Source: an uncultured Flavobacterium sp.
GTDB lineage: Bacteria; Bacteroidota; Bacteroidia; Flavobacteriales; Flavobacteriaceae
Direction: 5' to 3'
DNA: 64,000 nt
Assembly (NCBI RefSeq): GCF_963422545.1
Contig: NZ_OY730244.1
Coordinates: 39,662-103,661 of the forward strand
Shown: one piece after another, positions 49,468-55,955 of the stretch
Position numbering within the stretch: the first letter of the stretch is position 1
How the letters are laid out: the number at the start of each line of letters is the position of its first letter
Notes under the pieces: model-generated
Seen by the model: the letters and a program-made list of their open reading frames with translations, nothing else
Told to the model about the DNA's origin: nothing
The model's database searches: none
Made by a program: the position numbers and the translations under genes

Positions 49468-50280
49468 ATGACCTTTACAAAGACCACAGAACAAGCTTCA
49501 AAATACGAACATTTAGAAAAAATGTCTGTTCATGAATTGCTTACTAATATCAATCAGGAAGATAAAACTGTGCCTGATGCTGTCGAAAAAGCGATACCCC
49601 AAATCGAAACTTTAGTAGCTCAGGTAGTTGAAAAATTAAAATTAGGCGGACGATTATTCTACATCGGAGCCGGGACATCAGGACGTCTGGGCGTTGTTGA
49701 TGCTTCTGAATGTCCTCCTACATTTGGAGTTCCTTTTGATTTGGTAAACGGAATTATTGCTGGCGGAGACACTGCAATTCGTCGCGCTGTAGAAAATGCC
49801 GAAGATAATGCAACTCAAGCCTGGATCGATTTGCAAGCCAATAATATTAGCGAGCATGATGTCGTAATTGGTATTGCAGCTTCTGGAACTACTCCTTATG
49901 TTATTGGCGGTTTAGAAACCTGCAATCAAAATAATATCGTTACCGGATGTATTACTAACAATGCGGGAAGTCCTTTGGCACTTACTGCAAAATTTCCGGT
50001 TGAAGTAGTTGTTGGCCCTGAGTTCATTACCGGAAGCTCAAGAATGAAAGCCGGAACAGCGCAAAAGTTAGTCCTAAATATGATTTCGACTGCAGCAATG
50101 ATTCAGCTTGGAAAAGTAAAAGGTAACAAAATGGTCGATATGCAGTTGAGTAATATCAAACTGGTTGATCGAGGCGTTAAAATGATTATGGGAGAAATTC
50201 CGGTTTCATACGAAGAAGCATCTGAATTATTGAAAAAATATGGCAGCGTGAGAAATGCTGTCGATAATTATAAAAAGTAA
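49468..50280 (+). CDS. murQ: N-acetylmuramic acid 6-phosphate etherase
   Basis: This enzyme cleaves the lactyl ether of MurNAc 6-phosphate to GlcNAc 6-phosphate in cell-wall recycling. The 270-residue SIS-domain protein shows YIGAGTSGRLGVVDASECPP, GGDTAIRRAVENAEDN and VIGIAASGTTPYV, with the catalytic Glu near EDN. It is about 30 residues shorter than E. coli MurQ, the usual length in Bacteroidetes. No transporter or MurK/AmgK gene is next to it. Confidence 0.94.
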   Translation: MTFTKTTEQASKYEHLEKMSVHELLTNINQEDKTVPDAVEKAIPQIETLVAQVVEKLKLGGRLFYIGAGTSGRLGVVDASECPPTFGVPFDLVNGIIAGGDTAIRRAVENAEDNATQAWIDLQANNISEHDVVIGIAASGTTPYVIGGLETCNQNNIVTGCITNNAGSPLALTAKFPVEVVVGPEFITGSSRMKAGTAQKLVLNMISTAAMIQLGKVKGNKMVDMQLSNIKLVDRGVKMIMGEIPVSYEEASELLKKYGSVRNAVDNYKK

Positions 50281-50324
50281 AAGGTTTTGGTGAGATGTTA
50301 AATGTGGTTTAACCGCAAAGACAC

Positions 50325-50406
50325 AATCCCGATAGCTATCGGGATTCGCAAAGTTCGCAAGGTTTTCTGAGCAATCTTTGTCAAAGTTTAAAACTTTGAC
50401 AAAGAT
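50325..50406. repeat. Two perfect palindromes in the gap after murQ
   Basis: Bases 50325-50346 form a 22-bp perfect palindrome with core CCCGATAGCTATCGGG. Bases 50374-50406 form a 33-bp palindrome with one central base and arms reading ATCTTTGTCAAAGTTT. CGCAAAGTTCGCAAGG words lie between them. The gap 50281-50477 has no gene and ends in AAACTTGAAACCTGAAAC-like words. Confidence 0.75.
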
Positions 50407-50477
50407 AAGATCACAAAGTTTTGATCTGAAACAAAAAACTTGAAACCTGAAACAAAAAAGACTTGAAACAAAAAAAG

Positions 50478-50699
50478 ATGGCAACAAATAAAGAATTATT
50501 AGGAAAAGGAATTAAATATTTGACAGGTTCATTGCCATTATTATTTATTGGACCTTCGTTAATTTATAATGCTTTTATGAATCAGCATACCAATTGGCAT
50601 TATTTGGTTTTAGGAATCGGAATTGTGGCTTGTTTGAGTGCTATGTTTTTAATCTTCTACGGATTGAAAACTATTATGAAGGGTTTGTTTAATGACTAA
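50478..50699 (+). CDS. DUF6095 small membrane protein
   Basis: This 73-residue protein has two membrane helices (LPLLFIGPSLIYNAF and YLVLGIGIVACLSAMFLIFYG) and the N-terminal text ATNKELLGKGIKYLTGS, typical of DUF6095. The ATG at 50478 is preferred to a TTG 15 bases upstream in a repeat-derived stretch. The function is unknown. A pentapeptide gene follows after 65 bases. Confidence 0.8.
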   Translation: MATNKELLGKGIKYLTGSLPLLFIGPSLIYNAFMNQHTNWHYLVLGIGIVACLSAMFLIFYGLKTIMKGLFND

Positions 50700-50764
50700 A
50701 AAGTCTTCTAAATAAACCCGGTCTTCAAATTAAAAAATCTTATTTTTTTTTACAAAAAACATTC

Positions 50765-51337
50765 ATGGAAAGTCTAATTCACATTCAGAAAACCTTCGAG
50801 AAAGTAGTCTATATTGACAAAAAAATAAACAATCGGGAGTTTGAAGATTGTGTTTTTAAGAACTGTGATTTCTCCAACAGCAATTTTGCTTACAATACTT
50901 TTTTAGACTGCGAGTTTATCGATTGCAATCTGTCGATGACAAGCTTGTTTAGTACGAGTTTAAAGAATGTTACTTTCAAAAACTGCAAACTTCTCGGAAT
51001 TGCTTTTAACGAATGTGATGATTTTTTATTTCAGGTTTATTTTGAAGAAAGCGCTTTGGATTATGCTATTTTTTCGAATAAAAAAATGCCTAAAACCAAG
51101 TTTATCAATTGCTCAGTAAGAGAAGTAACTTTTATAGGAACCAACTTAACGAGTTCGGTTTTTGATAATTGTAATCTCGAAGGAGCTATTTTTAATGATA
51201 CACAATTGGCTTCTGCCGATTTTAGAACTGCATACAATTACAAAATTGATCCGGAATTTAATCCGATGAGAAAAGCGCAATTTTCGACTCAGGAAATTGT
51301 GGGACTTTTAGATAAATATGATATTAAAATTGTTTAG
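50765..51337 (+). CDS. Pentapeptide-repeat protein
   Basis: This 190-residue protein consists mostly of A(D/N)LxX-like pentapeptides, for example the runs FEDCVFKNCDFSNSNFAYNT and FIDCNLSMTSLFSTSLKNVT, forming a right-handed quadrilateral helix in this family. Cysteine occupies many of the stacked positions. The C-terminal 35 residues are not repeats. Homologues include proteins that protect gyrase (McbG/Qnr), but no such role can be claimed here. Confidence 0.85.
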   Translation: MESLIHIQKTFEKVVYIDKKINNREFEDCVFKNCDFSNSNFAYNTFLDCEFIDCNLSMTSLFSTSLKNVTFKNCKLLGIAFNECDDFLFQVYFEESALDYAIFSNKKMPKTKFINCSVREVTFIGTNLTSSVFDNCNLEGAIFNDTQLASADFRTAYNYKIDPEFNPMRKAQFSTQEIVGLLDKYDIKIV

Positions 51338-51358
51338 CATCCAAAATAATTTAAAATA

Positions 51359-51437
51359 AACGCCACAAATTTCACGAATTAGCACGAATTATTTTTTTGC
51401 AGACTTACAAATTAGTGTAAATTAGTGTAATTCGTGG
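51359..51437. repeat. Imperfect long hairpin of the GCCACGAATT family
   Basis: CGCCACAAATTTCACGAATT at the left faces AGTGTAATTCGTGGCG at the right, giving an imperfect stem of about 30 bases. The GCCACGAATT words match the perfect hairpin at 41541-41594. It follows the pentapeptide gene and probably ends its transcript. Confidence 0.6.
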
Positions 51438-51490
51438 CGAAGAAACAAAACATTTTGACTTAACTAACAAATTAATACAATTGCATAATC

Positions 51491-52066
51491 ATGACCACAA
51501 CTGAATCTTATTTAGAAAGCGTTAAAAAACAATTTTTATATTATAAAATGCTAGGCGAAAAAGCTATTGATCAATTACAACCTGATCAGCTTTTTGTTTC
51601 TGTAAATGAAGACTGCAATAGTATTGCGGCTATAATCAAGCACATTTCGGGGAATATGCTTTCGCGCTGGACAGATTTTCTGACTACTGACGGTGAAAAA
51701 GAATGGCGTAATCGTGATGCTGAATTTGAAAATGATTTACAATCTAAAGAAGAAGTTTTAATCATTTGGAACAAAGGCTGGGATTGTTTTCTCAATTCAT
51801 TAAACAACTTAAAACCGGAACAACTTTCAGATATTATATATATCCGCAATGAAGGTCATACGGTTATTGAAGCCATAAATAGACAATTGGCGCATTATCC
51901 ATATCATATTGGTCAAATCGTTTTTTATGCCAAACAATTAAAAAATAGCAGTTGGGATAGTTTATCAATTCCGAGAAATAAATCCGGAAATTACAATGCC
52001 GAAAAGTTTGCTAAAGAAAAAGAAATCAAGAACTTTACCGATGATGAATTAAAAAGATTGAAATGA
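51491..52066 (+). CDS. DinB-like (DUF1572) protein
   Basis: This 191-residue protein has the DinB four-helix fold with three metal-type histidines: SIAAIIKHISGNMLSRW and LAHYPYHIGQIVFYAKQL. DUF1572 members have no known reaction. Its ATGA stop overlaps the start of a 61-residue gene by four bases, so the two are translationally coupled. Confidence 0.85.
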   Translation: MTTTESYLESVKKQFLYYKMLGEKAIDQLQPDQLFVSVNEDCNSIAAIIKHISGNMLSRWTDFLTTDGEKEWRNRDAEFENDLQSKEEVLIIWNKGWDCFLNSLNNLKPEQLSDIIYIRNEGHTVIEAINRQLAHYPYHIGQIVFYAKQLKNSSWDSLSIPRNKSGNYNAEKFAKEKEIKNFTDDELKRLK

Positions 52067-52248
52067 TCGAATATCATGCTTATATGGGAGGATTTTGGTA
52101 CTGGATTTTAATTAAATTCGGCAGAACAAAATTATCTGATGAGCAAGCTGACAAGAATAGAAGACAGAATTTATTTTTTCTGTGTTTTATAAATATCTTT
52201 TTTGTCTCGACTGGAACAATGCTTCTTATTTATACTAAATGTTTCTAG
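52063..52248 (+). CDS. Small membrane protein coupled to DinB-like gene
   Basis: This 61-residue protein starts in the ATGA overlap with the DinB-like gene, shows MIEYHAYMGGFWYWILIKFGRT, and has a C-terminal membrane helix FFLCFINIFFVSTGTMLLIY. I do not recognise a family. Its stop codon is the first base set of the structured element that follows at 52246. Confidence 0.62.
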   Translation: MIEYHAYMGGFWYWILIKFGRTKLSDEQADKNRRQNLFFLCFINIFFVSTGTMLLIYTKCF

Positions 52249-52322
52249 CCCTGATGGAAGCGGCATCCTTTTGTGGCGGGGTTCGCCACAAAAGATATAG
52301 CGGACAGCAGGATTAGCTCCTA
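52246..52322 (+). ncRNA. Structured intergenic element with conserved flanks
   Basis: The element reads AGCCCTGATGGAAGCGGCAT at its left and GATATAGCGGACAGCAGGAT with TAGCTCC at its right. Between them CTTTTGTGGCG (52268-52278) pairs with CGCCACAAAAG (52284-52294) across a GGGTT loop. From memory, elements of this wording recur between Flavobacterium genes and may correspond to the Flavo-1 RNA motif; that match was not checked. Confidence 0.6.
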
Positions 52323-52344
52323 AAACAATAACTTAAACTTAAAA

Positions 52345-52716
52345 ATGAAAAAAATTATATTCTTACTTCCGTTACTTGCCTTAGTATCTTGTTATGATGC
52401 TGAACACAATTGCAAAGATTTTAAAAATGGTAAATTCAAGTTTGAGTTTGACGTAAACGGTGTAAAAAAAACAACATTTTTTGAACGTAAAGATAGTATC
52501 GAAATCGAAACTTTTGAAGGAAAAACAGATACCTCAACAGTGCGTTGGGTAAGTGACTGTGAGTATATTTTGCAAAAGAAACATCCAAAAAATATGGCCG
52601 AAGAAAAAGCAATCAGCATGAAGATTTTAACGACTTCTAAGGATTCTTATACTTTTGAATTTGGAATGGTTGGTTCTGATCAAAAACAACGCGGTAAAGT
52701 TTTTAAAGTCGAGTAA
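52345..52716 (+). CDS. Hypothetical lipoprotein
   Basis: This 123-residue protein has a lipoprotein signal, MKKIIFLLPLLALVSCYDAE, with the acylated Cys at residue 16. The remainder (KNGKFKFEFDVNGVKKTTFF, VRWVSDCEYILQKKHPKNM) looks like a small beta-rich domain with a second conserved Cys pair in HNCKDF and SDCEY. I do not recognise a family. A terminator follows directly. Confidence 0.78.
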   Translation: MKKIIFLLPLLALVSCYDAEHNCKDFKNGKFKFEFDVNGVKKTTFFERKDSIEIETFEGKTDTSTVRWVSDCEYILQKKHPKNMAEEKAISMKILTTSKDSYTFEFGMVGSDQKQRGKVFKVE

Positions 52717-52724
52717 TAATATTT

Positions 52725-52751
52725 AAAGTCCCATAATTGGGGCTTTTTTTT
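52725..52751 (+). terminator. Rho-independent terminator after the lipoprotein gene
   Basis: AAAGTCCC (52725-52732) pairs with GGGGCTTT (52739-52746) across six bases and is followed by a T-run. It lies directly past the stop at 52716. Confidence 0.8.
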
Positions 52752-52753
52752 AT

Positions 52754-52850
52754 GCCACAAAGACGCTAAGACGCGAAGTTTTTTATTCTCACACCTCAAA
52801 AACCTTTGAACCTTTGCACCTTTGTCTCTTTGTAACTCAAAAATTAAAGG
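52754..52850. repeat. Dispersed repeat words in the gap before the CBS-domain gene
   Basis: The region holds GCCACAAAGACGCTAAGACGCG, read in two parts, GCCACAAAGACGC and TAAGACGCG, followed by CCTTTGAACCTTTGCACC and TTTGTCTCTTTGTAACTC. The CTTTGAACCTTTGCA words match the perfect hairpin at 37433. No gene or clear stem is present. Confidence 0.5.
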
Positions 52851-52904
52851 TGTTTCTTTTACATTTCTATTTTTAATAGTATTTTAGAACTCTAATCTAA
52901 CCAA

Positions 52905-54827
52905 ATGAAAAATACCATTTCGCAAAGAGTTGCCGATTTTCTAAAAAACTATCCGCCATTTAATTTCCTGCATTCAAAGGATCTTGAAAAACTTTCAGAG
53001 CAAATTTCTATTGTTTACAAAGATAAAGACGCCGTTATTTTTGCCGAAAATGATCAAACACATGATTCATTTTATGTGGTTCACAAAGGTGCAGTTGCGC
53101 TAAAGAAAAGCACAAAAAATACAGTTTTGGATATGTGTGACGAAGGTGATATTTTTGGATTGCGTCCGCTTTTGGCACAGGAAAATTATATTATGGAAGC
53201 TGTGGCGCATGAAGAAACTATTTTATATGCGATTCCTATTGCCATTTTCAAACCTTATGCCTTAGAAAATAGAAATATTGGAAATTTCCTGATCGAAAGT
53301 TACGCTTCAAATACCAGAAATCCGTATTCAGAGATTCACAAAGATAAATTGTATGGCGATGACGATTTACTGAATGAAAACCGTCATTCCGGCAATGATT
53401 CATTTGACTTAACTCCAATTAAGTATTCTAAAAAAATTGTGACCTGCAGTCCGTCAACAACAGTTAAGGAAATTGCAAGGATTATGAGTACGAAAAAAGT
53501 CGGAGCTATATTAATCGTAGATGAAATGCTGCCTATTGGTATTTTGACTGATAAAGATCTTCGTAATAAAATTGTTACGGGCGATTTTCCGATAACAACT
53601 ACTGCCGAAACCATAATGACAAGACCTGTTATTACGTATCCTAAAAAAATGACAGTTACCGAGGCACAAATGGCAATGATGAAAAGCAATATCAGTCATT
53701 TATGTCTTACCAAAGATGGGACTGTTAATACCAAAGCAGTTGGCATTTTATCGAAACACGACGTAATGGTGGCTTTAGGAAATAATCCCGCTGTTTTAAT
53801 TAAAGCTTTGAAAAGAGCTAAAAAAGCAAAGGAAATAAAACCGGTCAGAAACCGAATTATGCAATTGCTTCAGGGATATCTGGATCAAAATATTCCGATG
53901 ACTTTGATTGCTAAAATCATAACAGAACTGAATGAAGCCTGTACCACACGCGTTATCGAAATTTGCTTAGAAAAAATGAGTAGTCCGCCACCAGTTAAGT
54001 TTGCATGGCTGGCGCTTGGAAGTCAGGGCCGAGGCGAACAAATGCTACATACAGATCAGGATAATGCGATTGTCTATGAAAATGTAAATGAAGTTTTTAG
54101 AGATGAAACACGAATATATTTTTTAAAATTTGCTGCACTTGTCAATAAAGGGCTTTTTGATATTGGTTACGATTACTGTCCTGCCGAAATGATGGCCTCT
54201 AACCCCAAATGGTGTATGAGTCTTGACGATTGGAAAAACCAAGTGCATCATTGGATTACGAATCCGGGAAAAAATGAAGTTTTACTTTCTTTTATTTTCT
54301 TTGATTACAGTAGGACTTATGGAGATGCTGAAATAGTTAGTCAATTATCAGATTCAATTTTTGAAAACGTAAAAGCAAATCCTATTTTTTATATGCATTT
54401 AGTAAGCGGTGCTTTGCAAAGCCCGTCGCCAACAGGATTTTTTAGACAATTTTTAGTTGAACAAGACGGAGCCAATAAAGACAATTTTGATATTAAAAGA
54501 AGGGCTTTAATGCCTTTAACGGATGCGGCGCGTGTTTTAATTTTATCGCATTCAGTTAAATCAATCAGTAATACTGCAGAACGTTTTGAAAAACTGGCAG
54601 AACTGGAACCAAATAATAGCGAGTTGTATTTATCGTGTTCTTATTCGTTTAAAGCTTTATTGAAATTCAGAACAAAGCAGGGACTTTTACATCACGATTC
54701 GGGACAGTTTATCGCTTTGGAATCTTTATCTAAAATGGAAAAAATCAAGCTGAAACGAACTTTCAAAACGATTAAAGAGCTTCAGGAACTTATTTCGGTT
54801 CGTTTCAATATTTCAAATTTGGTATAA
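52905..54827 (+). CDS. cNMP-CBS-DUF294 nucleotidyltransferase-like protein
   Basis: This 640-residue protein has four parts. A cyclic-nucleotide-binding fold is at about residues 15-130. A CBS pair is at 160-280 (VGAILIVDEMLPIGILTDKDLR, then ISHLCLTKDGTVN). A DUF294 nucleotidyltransferase domain has GSQGRGEQMLHTDQDNAIVY near residue 370, with the GSxxR and DxD residues intact. A DUF294 C-terminal helical domain ends it. It is followed after two bases by an exonuclease gene. Related proteins are thought to modify proteins or RNA, but the substrate is unknown. Confidence 0.87.
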   Translation: MKNTISQRVADFLKNYPPFNFLHSKDLEKLSEQISIVYKDKDAVIFAENDQTHDSFYVVHKGAVALKKSTKNTVLDMCDEGDIFGLRPLLAQENYIMEAVAHEETILYAIPIAIFKPYALENRNIGNFLIESYASNTRNPYSEIHKDKLYGDDDLLNENRHSGNDSFDLTPIKYSKKIVTCSPSTTVKEIARIMSTKKVGAILIVDEMLPIGILTDKDLRNKIVTGDFPITTTAETIMTRPVITYPKKMTVTEAQMAMMKSNISHLCLTKDGTVNTKAVGILSKHDVMVALGNNPAVLIKALKRAKKAKEIKPVRNRIMQLLQGYLDQNIPMTLIAKIITELNEACTTRVIEICLEKMSSPPPVKFAWLALGSQGRGEQMLHTDQDNAIVYENVNEVFRDETRIYFLKFAALVNKGLFDIGYDYCPAEMMASNPKWCMSLDDWKNQVHHWITNPGKNEVLLSFIFFDYSRTYGDAEIVSQLSDSIFENVKANPIFYMHLVSGALQSPSPTGFFRQFLVEQDGANKDNFDIKRRALMPLTDAARVLILSHSVKSISNTAERFEKLAELEPNNSELYLSCSYSFKALLKFRTKQGLLHHDSGQFIALESLSKMEKIKLKRTFKTIKELQELISVRFNISNLV

Positions 54828-54829
54828 CG

Positions 54830-55459
54830 ATGGATTTATTTAATTTTTGGAAAAAAGAAGAAAATCTCTTCGATGAAAATATTACTATCGAAGAAACCCG
54901 ATTTGTTGTTCTGGATACTGAAACGACAGGATTTGATTATGAAAATGATCGCATTTTATGTATTGGCGCTCTGGTTCTTCAAAACGGAATAATCTCGGTT
55001 CAAAATAGTTTTGAGATTTATCTGCAACAAGATCATTATGATAAATCTACAGCCCAGATTCATGGAATTTTGAGAGATTTTATTATTAAACGTCCTTCTG
55101 AATTAGAGGCTTTAGAACAATTTTTATCTTTTCTTGGAGATTCAATTATTATTGCACATCACACCATTTTTGATGTTACAATGATTAATAGAGCTTTAGA
55201 AAGAAATAATCTTCCTCAACTTACCAACAAAACTTTAGATACAGCTTATTTGCATAAAAAGACTTTGATTAAGTCTCACTTATTCGAACGAAAAGACCAC
55301 TATACTCTAGATGATCTTGCAGATAAATTTGACATTTCTAAAAAAGACCGACATACTGCTTTGGGTGACGCTTATATAACGGCAATTGCATTTTTAAAAA
55401 TTGTGAAGAAGTTGAGAGAGAAAAAAGCAATTAGCTTGAATTCTCTGTTTAAGTATTAG
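54830..55459 (+). CDS. 3'-5' exonuclease of the DNA polymerase III epsilon type
   Basis: This 209-residue DEDDh exonuclease shows VVLDTETTGFDYENDRI (DxE), IIAHHTIFDVTMI (Asp) and the final KDRHTALGDAYITAIAF (His and Asp). It matches the PolC/DnaQ-type fold and starts two bases after the CBS-DUF294 gene stop, so it is cotranscribed with it. It is not a polymerase subunit in the normal dnaE context and probably works with the DUF294 partner. Confidence 0.9.
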   Translation: MDLFNFWKKEENLFDENITIEETRFVVLDTETTGFDYENDRILCIGALVLQNGIISVQNSFEIYLQQDHYDKSTAQIHGILRDFIIKRPSELEALEQFLSFLGDSIIIAHHTIFDVTMINRALERNNLPQLTNKTLDTAYLHKKTLIKSHLFERKDHYTLDDLADKFDISKKDRHTALGDAYITAIAFLKIVKKLREKKAISLNSLFKY

Positions 55460-55472
55460 TTCTTTTTGGAAT

Positions 55473-55802
55473 CTATTTAGAAAAATCACTTTCTTTATTA
55501 TACATGTAAAATCTATTATACTTTAAACTTCTCTTTGAAAATTTTCCTAGAGAATCTGGGTTTCTGTAGATTTCTTTAGCAGTATAGCCTTCTTTTTTTA
55601 ATACTATTTTACAGCCTGAAGTTAAATTTATGTTCATGCAAAAAAAACCTGTACTATCTGTTTGAGTCTTATTGTCATTAATAACTATGTAAACATTTTT
55701 GAGAGGAAGTTCTGTATCATAATCATAAACATAGCCATTCAATTCATCTTTATTAGTACAAGAGCAAAGTAGTAATATTAAAAAAATCAATTTATTTTTC
55801 AT
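55473..55802 (-). CDS. Small lipoprotein with carboxypeptidase-regulatory-like domain
   Basis: This 109-residue protein has a lipoprotein signal, MKNKLIFLILLLCSCTNKDE, with Cys at residue 15. The mature part (LNGYVYDYDTELPLKNVYIV, TDSTGFFCMNINL and CKIVLKKEGYTAKEIYRN) is a beta-sandwich resembling the CarboxypepD_reg fold. The function is unknown. It is convergent with the exonuclease gene (13-base gap). Confidence 0.77.
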   Translation of the reverse strand: MKNKLIFLILLLCSCTNKDELNGYVYDYDTELPLKNVYIVINDNKTQTDSTGFFCMNINLTSGCKIVLKKEGYTAKEIYRNPDSLGKFSKRSLKYNRFYMYNKESDFSK

Positions 55803-55920
55803 TCTCCTTTTTTAATTTGTAATTCTTTTCAGAAACAAATTTAGGCTAGTGAATAGCAATAAGAAGTCTATGATAAATTATAAAAATATAGCTTTAAGGT
55901 AATTTAAGCAATTGAAACAA

Positions 55921-55948
55921 AAAACCGCTAAGAAAAATCTTAGCGGTT
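55921..55948 (-). terminator. Terminator of parC
   Basis: AAACCGCTAAGA (55921-55932) and TCTTAGCGGTTT (55937-55948) form a 12-bp stem with a four-base loop. On the minus strand T-rich sequence follows, seven bases after the parC stop. Confidence 0.82.
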
Positions 55949-55955
55949 TATATTT

